DNA of 64,000 nucleotides from Bacillus sp. FJAT-45350 (GTDB taxonomy: Bacteria; Bacillota; Bacilli; Bacillales; NISU01). The notes under the pieces were generated by a model. It did no database searches, had not been told where the DNA came from, and saw nothing but the letters and a program-made list of their open reading frames with translations. Below are positions 44,266 through 53,202 of the stretch, one piece after another (position 1 is the first letter of the stretch; each line of letters starts with the position of its first letter). The stretch lies in NCBI RefSeq assembly GCF_002335805.1, contig NZ_NISU01000002.1:200838-264837 (forward strand), in the 5' to 3' direction. The position numbers and the translations under genes are program-made.

Positions 44266-44724
44266 ATGCATTCAGAACTGCTTCGAAAAGCTAATCAAGT
44301 AATTGATCGACCATATAGTGAAATTCATGTAGGTGATACCGCTTCTTTTACAAGAGTGATTACAGAACAGGATATTCATGATTTTGCTACGTTAACAGAG
44401 GATGTTAATCCAATCCATATTGACGAGAAATTTGCTAAGGAAACGATGTTTAAAGGAAGAATTGCTCATGGTATGTTAACAGCCGGATTTATTTCGACCC
44501 TTATTGGAACATTGCTACCTGGAAAAAACGTTGTCTATTTAACGCAGAACTGTAAATTTACAGCACCTGTTAGAATTGGAGATACGTTGAAGATATCTGG
44601 TGAAATAGTTGAGAAGCGCCCTGAGAAAAAAATACTTTCTATCCAAACAGATGTTTATAACCAAAATAATGAAAAGGTCATTGAAGGAAATGCTGTTGTC
44701 ATGAAGATGGAAGTTACTAATTAA
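44266..44724 (+). CDS. phaJ: (R)-specific enoyl-CoA hydratase PhaJ
   Basis: This 152-residue MaoC-like hotdog protein has the catalytic D46 and H51 in DVNPIH, then GRIAHGMLTAGF. It hydrates trans-2-enoyl-CoA from beta-oxidation to (R)-3-hydroxyacyl-CoA, feeding PhaC from fatty acids. Same operon as phaQ and phaP. Confidence 0.93.
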   Translation: MHSELLRKANQVIDRPYSEIHVGDTASFTRVITEQDIHDFATLTEDVNPIHIDEKFAKETMFKGRIAHGMLTAGFISTLIGTLLPGKNVVYLTQNCKFTAPVRIGDTLKISGEIVEKRPEKKILSIQTDVYNQNNEKVIEGNAVVMKMEVTN

Positions 44725-45030
44725 TTATTGAATGAAAGTAGGAAGGATTTACGTCTTATGCAGAAATGCGTGGGACGTTTTTTTTTTGCTTAGGAAATAA
44801 AAAAATACTTAAGCTGTGGATAAGTGAAGATTATTCAAAGAAGGGCAATGGTTCCGCGCACTACGAGTATAGCGCCAAGAAACCCACTTGTCACTATACT
44901 TTAAAACATATCACTGGCTTCGCACATAACTTTAAACAAGATGGCTTTGAGGTTTTTTGTTCTTTTGTATAAAGTTTCTGAATTTTGTCTAAGTTAGCTA
45001 GTATTCAGAATTTAATAGAGGAGAGAAAAA
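44725..45030. other. Intergenic region after phaJ
   Basis: This 306-bp gap contains a diverged copy of the structured repeat (about 44843-44925). The only open frame here (44766-44972) covers that repeat and is not credible as a gene. Confidence 0.6.
44843..44925 (+). ncRNA. Structured repeat element, copy D (diverged)
   Basis: In order on the plus strand: GGGCAATGGTTCCG, GCGCC (44872-44876), AGAAACCCA and TTTAAAA (44900-44906), the same order as copies A-C. The stem is AGTATAG (44867-44873) with CTATACT (44894-44900), a different position from the outer stem in the other copies, plus a short CAAG/CTTG. It lies 120 bases after phaJ, on the same strand. Confidence 0.5.
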
Positions 45031-45498
45031 ATGACAACTCGTACGAAAAAACGTTTAATTACCATTGGTAGCTTTGTGCTTGGGTTTGGATTCTTAGGAG
45101 CAATGGATGGAGTAATTTTTCACCAAATATTACAGTGGCATAGTGTTGTAATGGAAACTGATCGTTCGGGTCAAATACTAAGCGATGGAATTTTTCATTT
45201 TGCAACAACGATTACGTTAGTCATAGGTGGCGTCTTATTATGGCTTGCAGGGAATCCATCAGATCTATCAAGGGGGGGTAGATTACTTGTTGGAGGCTTC
45301 CTGATAGGTGGTGGAACATTTAATTTAATTGAGGGCGTTATCAATCACCATATACTTCAAATTCACCGCGTCCGGCCTGATGCTGCTAACCCATTAGCAT
45401 ATGATCTTGCTTTTCTTGCGTCAGGACTTATTTTGCTTATAATTGGTTACCTAATAAGAAGAAGTGGACAAAAAGAATCAGTGTCATTAGGAGCGTAG
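45031..45498 (+). CDS. DUF2243 membrane protein
   Basis: The 155-residue protein has four hydrophobic segments and the DUF2243 patterns GFLGAMDGVIFHQILQWHS and FNLIEGVINHHILQIHRV, with histidines near membrane ends. Function unknown. It is followed 15 bp later by a His-rich exported protein. Confidence 0.85.
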   Translation: MTTRTKKRLITIGSFVLGFGFLGAMDGVIFHQILQWHSVVMETDRSGQILSDGIFHFATTITLVIGGVLLWLAGNPSDLSRGGRLLVGGFLIGGGTFNLIEGVINHHILQIHRVRPDAANPLAYDLAFLASGLILLIIGYLIRRSGQKESVSLGA

Positions 45499-45513
45499 AT
45501 AAGGAGGGATTAT

Positions 45514-45957
45514 ATGTATCGTATGAAAAGCTTTATGATCATTTTTAGCTTTGTTGCTGTTTTACTTCATTTACACCATGAAAACAGTCATTTCACCTCG
45601 GGGCATATGCATGTTGGATATGAAATACCAGAGGAAGTAGTCGTTCCTGTAATAGATGGTGAAATTAGACAAAATGATAAAGGTATGTGGTTTATTATGT
45701 TAAATACCAAACATTTTACATTTATGCCTGAAAAGGTAGGACATGAAGATATTGATTATCATGAAGGACATGCTCATTTGTATATTAATAACCAAAAAGT
45801 GGATAGTGTGTTTGGTAATTATTACAGCTTAGGCAGACTAGAAGAAGGTACATATGATATTAAAGTTTCACTTAATACACATAACCATAGACCATTTATA
45901 TATAATGGAAATGAGATTGCTTTTACTGAAAGTATTGAAGTAAAAACTACAAGGTAA
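45514..45957 (+). CDS. Exported His-rich protein
   Basis: This 147-residue protein has an N-terminal hydrophobic signal (MKSFMIIFSFVAVLLHL) and many His residues (LHHENSHFTSGHMHVG, DYHEGHAHLYIN). The C-terminal part (HAHLYINNQKVDSVFGNYYS) is a beta domain seen in extracellular proteins with possible metal binding. It probably acts outside the cell with the DUF2243 protein; this is inferred from adjacency. Confidence 0.7.
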   Translation: MYRMKSFMIIFSFVAVLLHLHHENSHFTSGHMHVGYEIPEEVVVPVIDGEIRQNDKGMWFIMLNTKHFTFMPEKVGHEDIDYHEGHAHLYINNQKVDSVFGNYYSLGRLEEGTYDIKVSLNTHNHRPFIYNGNEIAFTESIEVKTTR

Positions 45958-46058
45958 ATAAAATCAATAATAGACGTTTTAAGCATGCATAATAAGGGTA
46001 CTTTCATACAAAATAGACAATAGTAAGTTCTGTTTATTGATATGAAGGAGGGCCTATT

Positions 46059-46622
46059 ATGGGGATTTTGGATAAGATAAAGAAAGCACTAGGTGGAAAC
46101 GAGAATACAAGTGAACAGAAATCTTCAACGACAAATAATCAGCCTGAGACACAACCTGTTCCTACTGATAAAGGTATTATTATACCGATTACAGGAAGGC
46201 TATTACCGATTACCGATGTTCCTGATCAAGTGTTCTCTCAAAAGATGATGGGCGATGGCTTTGCAATTGAACCAACAAATGGAACTGTTTTAGCTCCAGT
46301 AGCAGGGAAAATTGTACAAGTGTTTCCGACAAAGCATGCTATTGGAATTGAGACATTAGATGGAACTGAGATTTTAATTCACTTTGGGATAGATACGGTC
46401 AACTTAAAGGGTGAAGGCTTTGAAACTTTTGTTAAGCAAGATGACCATGTAACACAGGGACAAAAACTTCTTGATGTTAATTTAGATTATGTAAAAGAGA
46501 ATGCTCCATCAATAATTACACCGATTATCTTTACAAATTTAAAGGAAAACGAAATGGTTCGAATAGAGAAAGAAGGCTCTGTTGAGCGAGGCGATAAAGG
46601 ATTAATATCAATTCAATCATAA
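46059..46622 (+). CDS. PTS glucose-type EIIA protein
   Basis: The 187-residue protein contains the EIIA-Glc domain with H93 ([10 protein letters not shown]) and the phospho-acceptor H108 ([11 protein letters not shown]). It starts with an amphipathic helix ([13 protein letters not shown]) like the membrane-tethering helix of Crr, then a flexible linker. As in YpqE of B. subtilis it is a free EIIA, able to serve several EIICB proteins. Confidence 0.92.
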   Translation: MGILDKIKKALGGNENTSEQKSSTTNNQPETQPVPTDKGIIIPITGRLLPITDVPDQVFSQKMMGDGFAIEPTNGTVLAPVAGKIVQVFPTKHAIGIETLDGTEILIHFGIDTVNLKGEGFETFVKQDDHVTQGQKLLDVNLDYVKENAPSIITPIIFTNLKENEMVRIEKEGSVERGDKGLISIQS

Positions 46623-46629
46623 GCTAATA

Positions 46630-46669
46630 AGTACTCAAGTTGCTAAATATGGTAATTTGAGTGCTTTTT
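46630..46669 (+). terminator. Terminator of the EIIA gene
   Basis: ACTCAA and TTGAGT pair around a short loop; T-rich end. Confidence 0.65.
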
Positions 46670-46765
46670 ATGTTGAGGAAAGAAAGCAGTAAAACACCAT
46701 AACTTAGTTCTTTTACGTTTGGTGGTATAATAACAAAGAAGTAAATGAATTAAAGGTGATGTAAA

Positions 46766-46957
46766 ATGGATGAATCAAAAGCAAATGAAATACTTGAAAA
46801 GCTCCGTAATGGTGTGGAAAATGAAGTAACAGTAACAAAAGAGGATTTTATGGATTTTAGGTCAGTTCTAATCAAGCAACCAGATAAAACTCACTTTAGA
46901 GGAAACGCTCAAAAGGGTGGATTAGTTATTTACACCTATCATGAAACGCCTCTATAA
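46766..46957 (+). CDS. Small conserved-looking protein, 63 residues
   Basis: The product runs MDESKANEILEKLRNGVENE...GGLVIYTYHE. aaaggtg precedes the ATG. It appears to be a short soluble alpha/beta protein; I recognise similar sequences as uncharacterised Bacillaceae proteins but cannot assign a role. Confidence 0.65.
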   Translation: MDESKANEILEKLRNGVENEVTVTKEDFMDFRSVLIKQPDKTHFRGNAQKGGLVIYTYHETPL

Positions 46958-46964
46958 GAGTAGG

Positions 46965-47004
46965 TACAAGCAACTAATGATGTTCTAATTGTTAGTTGCT
47001 TGTA
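46965..47004. terminator. Hairpin after the 63-residue gene
   Basis: ACAAGCAACTAA pairs perfectly with TTAGTTGCTTGT, but no T-tract follows; it may stabilise the 3' end or act weakly as a terminator. Confidence 0.5.
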
Positions 47005-47131
47005 ACGTAATATAAAACGATTGTAAGATGTGAACATTATGTATAGTTCTTCAGTGTTTGTTGATATAATCTATAAGCTCATGTATATTAATTCGTGGCT
47101 AACTATTATGATTTTTGGGAGTAGGGAATTT

Positions 47132-47290
47132 ATGAATATGATTAATAATGAGCTTTTATTAGAAGCTTATTGGACAGCGATTCAATTAAATTTAGATAAA
47201 GAATTTGTATCAATTTTGGAAAAAGAAATTGTGAAAAGAAATATTAAAGATGACATTACTTTTATAAAAAGTGAATTAGTAAAAAATTAA
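47132..47290 (+). CDS. sda: Sda-like sporulation checkpoint inhibitor
   Basis: This 52-residue helical hairpin matches Sda in NNELLLEAYWTAIQLNLDKE and FVSILEKEIVKRNI. Sda binds histidine kinase KinA and blocks sporulation when DNA replication is disturbed. ATG 47132 follows gggag and taggga; ATG 47138 is also possible. The in-frame extension from 47030 is not Sda-like. I see no clear DnaA boxes upstream, unlike the B. subtilis gene. Confidence 0.8.
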   Translation: MNMINNELLLEAYWTAIQLNLDKEFVSILEKEIVKRNIKDDITFIKSELVKN

Positions 47291-47425
47291 TTGTATAAAT
47301 TTTTAAAAAATTAAAGGAGAAACTCTATTATGTATGGAATAGAGTTATTATGGTAAAGTGTATTTGCACAATAAAGGAAATATATCCTCTATTGTAGCTT
47401 ACTATAAAAGGGGAATCTCAAACAG

Positions 47426-47569
47426 ATGTTGGAAAAAATGTATAAGCAATTATTATTTGAATTTCGTTATAAACTGGGAAGAGAGTTATCCCAAAAGGAA
47501 TTAGATTTTATTGCATGGATAAATGAGCGTCAATTTGAAGAAAACTACAAAAGAATGAAAAGTTCATAA
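47426..47569 (+). CDS. Small helical protein, 47 residues
   Basis: The frame gives MLEKMYKQLLFEFRYKLGRE followed by LSQKELDFIAWINERQFEENYKRMKSS, a charged helical protein with a terminator close behind. aaaagggg lies 11 bases before ATG 47426; ATG 47438 may be used instead. Family not recognised. It follows sda, so a regulatory peptide is possible. Confidence 0.65.
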   Translation: MLEKMYKQLLFEFRYKLGRELSQKELDFIAWINERQFEENYKRMKSS

Positions 47570-47582
47570 TAAATAATGTAAA

Positions 47583-47617
47583 ACATGTAGCTAGGGATAA
47601 TGCTATGTGTTTTTTTG
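47583..47617 (+). terminator. Terminator of the 47-residue gene
   Basis: An imperfect TAGC/GCTA stem followed by eight T. Confidence 0.7.
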
Positions 47618-47694
47618 TGCAGTCTACATAGTATATAATGGAATAGAATAGTTAGGTTAGATTTAGAAGAAGGTACATCAAGGAGGCTTTAACG

Positions 47695-48132
47695 TTGAAA
47701 ACTTATCGGTTGTATTCTTTACGTTTACTGATTGGCAAAGAGAATGGTGTGCTGCAAAGGGATATCCCTTTGGTTGATGGATTAATCATAAATATGGAGG
47801 ACAACGGAAAGAAGTGGCTACTTGACGCTGTAATCTCCAGTGATAAGAAATCGGTTTTTGAAGAGATAGAAACAAGTGAAAAATTTATATTAGAAGTCGT
47901 AATTACTAGTAAAAATAATCACCCAGCAACAATGGTGGCAAAAGTGAGGAAGCTAACAGAGTTATCTGTAAATGTTAGTGTCTTAATTGATGGTATATTA
48001 GTGAATAGAAAAGACGATATTGTTGATTTAGTCTTACAAGGAATGGTCGATGAGAATGTTTCGGGAGAATCTATCGTTCCCGAGCTTGAAAAAGAACCGA
48101 AACAAAACATAGAAAAAGAAAGTACACAATAA
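47695..48132 (+). CDS. YwpF-like family protein
   Basis: The 145-residue protein matches YwpF-like proteins of Bacilli (KTYRLYSLRLL...KWLLDAVIS). Function unknown. TTG 47695 has aaggagg upstream. The acidic C-terminal tail (ELEKEPKQNIEKEST) looks disordered. Confidence 0.75.
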   Translation: MKTYRLYSLRLLIGKENGVLQRDIPLVDGLIINMEDNGKKWLLDAVISSDKKSVFEEIETSEKFILEVVITSKNNHPATMVAKVRKLTELSVNVSVLIDGILVNRKDDIVDLVLQGMVDENVSGESIVPELEKEPKQNIEKESTQ

Positions 48133-48134
48133 GT

Positions 48135-48177
48135 AAATCCCTAAAAAGTATGAACGTATGCTTTTTAGGGATTTTTT
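48135..48177 (+). terminator. Terminator of the YwpF-like gene
   Basis: AAATCCCTAAAAAG pairs with CTTTTTAGGGATTT, then T-tract. Confidence 0.9.
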
Positions 48178-48329
48178 ATGTCTTTTAATAAAGTGGTAAG
48201 TTTTGTATTAGCTTATTGTAGAATAGAACGAAGGAATTCATTCATACTAGTAGTAACTACAAGAAATTATTAAAAGTTGTTGAACTTTCTCAATAATGCT
48301 TAATTTGTTACTATCTAGGGGGAGCAGGG

Positions 48330-49523
48330 ATGGAAGAAAAAAAAACAGGGGACCTTGTCTCAATAGCTTCGATTCCACTTATTATGACATTAGGAAATTC
48401 AATGTTAATTCCTGTTTTACCTGCTATAGAAAAGGAATTGAATATTTCCTCAGTACAAGTAAGTATGATAATTACTGTCTATTCTATTGTGGCGATTATT
48501 CTCATACCAATTGCGGGTTATTTATCAGATCGTTATGGCAGAAAGCCAATAATAATACCGAGTCTTATCATTGCTGGTATCGGTGGGCTTATTAGTGGTA
48601 TGGCGTCCTGGCAAATAGAAGACCCTTATACGGTGATTATTCTTGGACGTGTCCTACAAGGTATTGGGGCTGCGGGAGCTTCACCAATTGTAATGCCTTT
48701 AGTTGGCGATATTTTTACGAAAGAAGCAGATGTAAGTAAAGGTTTAGGGATTATTGAAACATCTAATACATTTGGGAAAGTGTTAAGCCCTATTCTCGGT
48801 GCAGCACTTGCAGCAATTGTATGGTTTATGCCATTTTTTGCTTTTCCAGTATTTTGTGTCATTTCAATCATTATGATGATGTTTTTAGTAAAAACACCTA
48901 AAAAAACGGATAAACCTTTAGCCTTAAAAGATTTTCTTCACAGTATTAAAAATATATTTACGAACGAAGGACGTTGGCTATATGCAGTATTTGCTATAGG
49001 CTGTATTTGTATGTTTGTTATATTTGGTGTTCTTTTCTACTTATCGACGATGCTCGAGGAACAATACGGAATTGATGGCATTAAAAAAGGGATTATCCTT
49101 GCGATTCCACTGGCTGCTTTATGCTTATCATCCTATGTAACAGGGAAAGGAATTGGAGAAGAAAAGCTTAAAATGAAGTGGATGACAGTATTAGGTCTAG
49201 CATTATTAACAGCGTCAATTTTCTCCATTTCATTTTCAAAGGATATTTATTTACTCCTTACTGCTTTATTCTCTAGTGGAATAGGAATAGGTATTGTTTT
49301 ACCTAGCTTAGATGCTCTTGTTACAGAAGGGATTGAGAAGGGCCAGAGAGGTACAATTACATCGATATATAGCAGTATGCGTTTTGTTGGGGTTGCATTA
49401 GGACCACCTATTTTCGCTGTCTTAATGAAAACATCACATTCCATTCTGTTTTTGTCTAATACACTTGTTTGTATTGCAGCTTTGCTAATTTCCATTATGG
49501 CAATCAAACCGAGTGAAGAGTAA
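48330..49523 (+). CDS. MFS transporter, 12-TM drug:H+ antiporter type
   Basis: This 397-residue permease has the MFS loop motif GYLSDRYGRKPI between helices 2 and 3 and GRVLQGIGAAGASP near helix 4. It resembles Bacillus multidrug exporters of the DHA1 group. The substrate is unknown. gggggag precedes the ATG. Confidence 0.88.
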   Translation: MEEKKTGDLVSIASIPLIMTLGNSMLIPVLPAIEKELNISSVQVSMIITVYSIVAIILIPIAGYLSDRYGRKPIIIPSLIIAGIGGLISGMASWQIEDPYTVIILGRVLQGIGAAGASPIVMPLVGDIFTKEADVSKGLGIIETSNTFGKVLSPILGAALAAIVWFMPFFAFPVFCVISIIMMMFLVKTPKKTDKPLALKDFLHSIKNIFTNEGRWLYAVFAIGCICMFVIFGVLFYLSTMLEEQYGIDGIKKGIILAIPLAALCLSSYVTGKGIGEEKLKMKWMTVLGLALLTASIFSISFSKDIYLLLTALFSSGIGIGIVLPSLDALVTEGIEKGQRGTITSIYSSMRFVGVALGPPIFAVLMKTSHSILFLSNTLVCIAALLISIMAIKPSEE

Positions 49524-49592
49524 GCGATGGACAACCTGTGTCATTTCTGCATAAAATGGTATATATGACAACTTGGTTGGGAGAGGCAAAGT

Positions 49593-50081
49593 ATGAAAAT
49601 ATATTCTTTTTTAGATTTTCATCAACATCAAGTAGAACTTACTTTTTTAAGTGACATGACATTTGGGGTAGCGGGACATGTGTGGGTTGTATGTCGTTAT
49701 CATCAGCAATGGTTACTGACATCACATCCAAGGCGTGGATTAGAGTTTCCAGGAGGAAAAATAGAAAAAGATGAAACGTCTGAACAGGCAGCTAGTAGGG
49801 AAGTTTATGAAGAAACAGGGGCCATTGTTAAAGAATTAACTTATATAGGACAATATAAAGTAGAAGAAGAAACTAGAACGATAATTAAGAATATTTACTT
49901 TGCGACGATTGAAACAATAGAGGAATTGGATAATTATTTTGAAACTAAGGGACCGGTTTTAGTAGATTTTCTTCCATCTGAGCTAAAAGAAGAAGGACGT
50001 TTTAGCTTCATTATGAAGGATGATGTTTTATCACGGACGTTAGAGGAATGTAGGAAAAGGCAGTTACTAATTGAAAGATAA
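49593..50081 (+). CDS. ytkD: NUDIX nucleoside triphosphate hydrolase (YtkD)
   Basis: The 162-residue protein has a NUDIX box at 54-76 (GGKIEKDETSEQAA then SREVYEETGA). YtkD of B. subtilis hydrolyses 8-oxo-dGTP and is linked to ytlD-ytlA in that genome, as here. A structured repeat follows it. Confidence 0.9.
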   Translation: MKIYSFLDFHQHQVELTFLSDMTFGVAGHVWVVCRYHQQWLLTSHPRRGLEFPGGKIEKDETSEQAASREVYEETGAIVKELTYIGQYKVEEETRTIIKNIYFATIETIEELDNYFETKGPVLVDFLPSELKEEGRFSFIMKDDVLSRTLEECRKRQLLIER

Positions 50082-50125
50082 ATTAGAAGGGAATGTCGTC
50101 TCTAGGGACAGTTTGAAGAAAAGAA

Positions 50126-50148
50126 GCAATGGATTCGCTAGTTGCGCC
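50126..50148 (+). repeat. Fragment of the structured repeat
   Basis: GCAATGGATTCGCTAGTTGC then GCC matches the 5' core of copy B, which starts only 35 bases further on; no hairpin follows. Confidence 0.5.
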
Positions 50149-50169
50149 TGTATATTAGAGAAGAGGACG

Positions 50170-50315
50170 GGACACAAGTCTTCAATAGAGGGTGCAATGG
50201 GCTCCGTTCGCTATGCGCCTTGAAAGGAGAAACCCAGTCCTTTCAAGGCTTTTAAAAGATGTAGCGATGCGAAGCTGGGACAAAAGGTACCTTTTGTTCC
50301 AGCTTCTTTTTAATG
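50170..50315 (+). ncRNA. Structured repeat element, copy B
   Basis: It starts GGACACAAGTCTTCAATAG and contains GCAATGGGCTCCGTTCG and GCGCC. A perfect 12-bp hairpin follows (50217-50228 with 50238-50249) with loop GAAACCCAG, then TTTTAAAA. The outer stem is TCGCTA (50208-50213) with TAGCGA (50262-50267). It ends in a strong terminator, GAAGCTGG...CCAGCTTC plus five T (50271-50313), that also serves convergent ytlD. It lies 85 bases after ytkD on the same strand. Confidence 0.7.
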
Positions 50316-51110
50316 ATGTTTAATAAGCTTTCTTTCAATGAACTCTACACCCTGATACATCAATGTTGCAAGAATTGCAATAACGATTAGACTTAATAAA
50401 ACTAAGTTGAAGTTAAAGACTTGGAACCCGTAAATAATCATGTATCCTAGTCCTTGTTTTGATACAAGGAATTCACCAACGATTACCCCAACCCAAGATA
50501 AGCCAACATTAACTTTTAATGTTGAAATTATCGTAGGGAAGGATGCCGGTAAGATGGCTCCTTTAAACGACTGGACTTTCGTTGAACCGAAAGTTTGCAT
50601 AACCTTGAGATAGTTTTCATCAACCTCTTTGAAGGATGAATAAACGACAATTGTTGTAATAACTACGGAGATAAGGGCACCCATTGCAATGATAGATGTA
50701 AAACCAGGACCTAAACTAACGATTAAGATTGGACCCAGTGCTATTTTTGGCATTGAATTTAGAATAACAAGATAGGGGTCAAGTACCTTTGAAAGGAAGG
50801 GGGACCACCAAAGGATAGCGGCAAATATCGTCCCAACCACGGTACCGATAATAAAACCTAATATCGTCTCAAACAAGGTAACACTCGTATGCACCCACAA
50901 GCTACCATCTGCAATTTTTTCAATAAATAAAGACCAAATACGAGTAGGCATACTAAATAGCAAAGGATCGAGCCACCGTTGTCTAGAGGCTAGCTCCCAT
51001 ATACTAAAAAAAGATACTAGTATGCTTATTTGGCAAAGGAAGATATAGAATTTTCTTTTTTTCAGTTTCTTTACATAGTCTTGGTGAAGCTTATCGACGT
51101 TATTGCTCAA
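50310..51110 (-). CDS. ytlD: ABC transporter permease (YtlD)
   Basis: This 266-residue permease has about six hydrophobic segments and the EAA-like loop near [20 protein letters not shown], as in nitrate/sulfonate/thiamine-precursor type ABC systems. It starts at TTG, overlapping the ytlC stop by 11 bases. It pairs with ytlC and ytlA. Confidence 0.9.
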   Translation of the reverse strand: MSNNVDKLHQDYVKKLKKRKFYIFLCQISILVSFFSIWELASRQRWLDPLLFSMPTRIWSLFIEKIADGSLWVHTSVTLFETILGFIIGTVVGTIFAAILWWSPFLSKVLDPYLVILNSMPKIALGPILIVSLGPGFTSIIAMGALISVVITTIVVYSSFKEVDENYLKVMQTFGSTKVQSFKGAILPASFPTIISTLKVNVGLSWVGVIVGEFLVSKQGLGYMIIYGFQVFNFNLVLLSLIVIAILATLMYQGVEFIERKLIKHH

Positions 51111-51867
51111 TGGTCTCCAGCTCCTTCCAAATTTCTTGAAACAGCTCTGTATATTCTTGACTGTTACGGGTTTCGAAAGGGAGCTGTTTTCGCAATGGCT
51201 TTGGTATAGTAAAAATACGATGAATACGACCAGGTCTTGCAGATAACATAATTACCCGGTCGCTCATAGCGATTGCTTCACCAATGTCGTGAGTAACAAG
51301 TACAGCTGTTTTGTGTTGTTCCTTTAATGTGTCAGATACGAGGTCTTCAAGCTTTAATTTTGTCTGGTAATCAAGAGCTGAAAATGGTTCGTCTAAGAGC
51401 ATAACTTTTGGCTGTGTTGCAAGCATTCGAACGAGAGCAACTCGTTGTCTCATTCCTCCAGAAAGCTGAGAAGGGTAGTCTTTCTTTTTATCACCAAGTC
51501 CCATTTGCTCAAGAAGAGAAAAAGCATATTCTTTACTTTCGTTAGTTAAAGTACCCTTGATTTTCAATCCTAGTGTAATATTATTTTCAATAGTTAACCA
51601 TGGGAAAAGATAATCCTGTTGTAACATATAACCAATTGTTGAGCTTCTTTCGCCAACAGACTGTCCGTCGACTGTGACTTTTCCTGTAGTAGGTTCTAGC
51701 AAGCCCGCAATAATTGATAGTAACGTTGTTTTCCCGCAGCCACTAGGGCCGAGGATAGAGATAAACTCTCCCTCCTCGATATCTAGTGAAATGTTTTCTA
51801 ATGCGTTAGTAGCCGACTCTTTTGCTAGGTAAGTTAAGTTCACATTATCAACCGATAAAAAAGTCAT
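51100..51867 (-). CDS. ytlC: ABC transporter ATP-binding protein (YtlC)
   Basis: The 255-residue ATPase has Walker [10 protein letters not shown], signature LSGGMRQR and Walker [13 protein letters not shown]. It powers import through YtlD. ATG 51867 is chosen over GTG 51879 because taggtgg lies 8 bases before it. Confidence 0.92.
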   Translation of the reverse strand: MTFLSVDNVNLTYLAKESATNALENISLDIEEGEFISILGPSGCGKTTLLSIIAGLLEPTTGKVTVDGQSVGERSSTIGYMLQQDYLFPWLTIENNITLGLKIKGTLTNESKEYAFSLLEQMGLGDKKKDYPSQLSGGMRQRVALVRMLATQPKVMLLDEPFSALDYQTKLKLEDLVSDTLKEQHKTAVLVTHDIGEAIAMSDRVIMLSARPGRIHRIFTIPKPLRKQLPFETRNSQEYTELFQEIWKELETIEQ

Positions 51868-51879
51868 CTGCTTCACCAC

Positions 51880-52878
51880 CTATTGAGCTACTCGATTAGC
51901 AATGTCTGTATTCACTAAATCAAGATAATCTATACGTTTTGGAAGTTCACCAGAACTCTCCATAATATCCTGTAAATTATACCAAGCTGATTCTTTTAAT
52001 AAAGGAGATGTTGCGTAGGAACCTTGACTCTTATAGCGTTCAACGACCTGCTCTACGACTTCAATTGATGTGTCATCAAAGAATGGCTGAACTGCTTTGG
52101 CAATCTCTTCAATTGAGCTAGCTTCAACCCATTGCTGTGCACGGTATAGAGCTTTAGTAAAGCGTTCGATAACATCTTCATTTTCCTCTATATAACTTTG
52201 CTTAGACATGAAAACAGTATAAGGAACTTCACCCGATTCTTCTCCTAAAGAAGCAATGACATGACCGATTCCTTCGTTCTCAAACATCGTTGCTTGTGGT
52301 TCAAATAACTGAACATATTCACCTGTTCCAGAAGCGAATGCACTAGGAATGTTTCCAAAGTCGATGTTCTGAATTAAATTTAAATCAGTTTGAGGATTGA
52401 TGCCTTTTTGGCGTAGCACGTGCTCACCTACCATTTGTGGCATACCACCTTTTCGTTGACCTAGGAATGTACTTCCATTTAAATCATCCCATTCAAAATT
52501 ATTTACCTGTTCTCTAGCGACTAAGAATGTACCGTCTGTTTGTGTGAGTTGTGCAAAATTTATTGCGGGATCATTTGGTTCCTGAGCATACACATAAATA
52601 GAGGTTTCAGCTCCGACTAATGCTATATCAGCTCCACCTGATAGGAGGGTAACCATTGTTTGATCTCCACCCCAAGTAGTTGTTAAATCAATCTCAATTC
52701 CTTCTTCTTCAAAGAATCCTTCACCAATCGCGATATATAAAGGAGCATAGAAGATTGAATGTGTTACCTCCGCAAGTCTAACCTTTTCCATATCGTTACT
52801 TGAGGATGAACACCCAGCAAGTAAAGAGCCTAAAATTAATAAACTGATCAATGAAAACAATGTAATTTTACGTTTCAT
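51880..52878 (-). CDS. ytlA: ABC transporter substrate-binding lipoprotein (YtlA)
   Basis: This 332-residue protein has a lipobox (LLAGCSSS) and the SsuA/TauA/ThiY-type fold (LAEVTHSIFYAPLYIAIGEG). The substrate is probably a small anion or pyrimidine-like compound; sequence does not decide. ATG 52878 has aaaggagag upstream; the frame from 52899 starts at TTG without a good site. Confidence 0.88.
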   Translation of the reverse strand: MKRKITLFSLISLLILGSLLAGCSSSSNDMEKVRLAEVTHSIFYAPLYIAIGEGFFEEEGIEIDLTTTWGGDQTMVTLLSGGADIALVGAETSIYVYAQEPNDPAINFAQLTQTDGTFLVAREQVNNFEWDDLNGSTFLGQRKGGMPQMVGEHVLRQKGINPQTDLNLIQNIDFGNIPSAFASGTGEYVQLFEPQATMFENEGIGHVIASLGEESGEVPYTVFMSKQSYIEENEDVIERFTKALYRAQQWVEASSIEEIAKAVQPFFDDTSIEVVEQVVERYKSQGSYATSPLLKESAWYNLQDIMESSGELPKRIDYLDLVNTDIANRVAQ

Positions 52879-53086
52879 TCTACTTTTCTCTCCTTTCAAA
52901 CCTGTAGATAGGATAGTGTATGAAAGAGAGTAGTAATGTGTGTTTGCCCAGAGGGGGGAGAATTGAAATTCAAAATTATGAGTTATGAGTTATGAATTTG
53001 TGCTTTTAAATTTGTGGGAATTTTCTTTTCTCTTGGCAATTTGCAATTCTAAATTTTTCATTAAAAAAAACAGTCTAGGCGGAAAG
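52879..53086. other. Region between ytlA and the IS element
   Basis: It contains the ytlA promoter, an AT-rich repeat block (AAAATTATGAGTTATGAGTT near 52972) and the left half of the split pckA terminator (53062-53080). No gene seen. Confidence 0.5.
53078..53086. repeat. Target-site duplication, left copy
   Basis: GGCGGAAAG directly left of the IS end; the same nine bases flank the right end. Confidence 0.85.
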
Positions 53087-53114
53087 GAGGCCACTGAAAA
53101 AGTCTCTATATTAT

Positions 53115-53162
53115 AAAAAAAAGATATAGTACCTCAAAATTTGAGAGTGCTATATCTTTTTT
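53115..53162. terminator. Left inward-facing terminator of the IS
   Basis: AAAGATATAG...CTCAAA pairs with TTTGAG...CTATATCTTT, with A-run and T-run on the two sides. Confidence 0.8.
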
Positions 53163-53202
53163 ACTGTATAATTAAATTATCAAATTCGAGTGGGTGGATA
53201 CA

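Noticed and set aside
44815-44823. TGTGGATAA, a perfect DnaA-box 9-mer
   Set aside because: Single occurrence, no cluster or AT-rich unwinding region; about one such 9-mer is expected by chance in a window this size.
44766-44972. 68-codon frame after phaJ
   Set aside because: It covers the structured repeat copy D, has a poor start and a product of odd composition.
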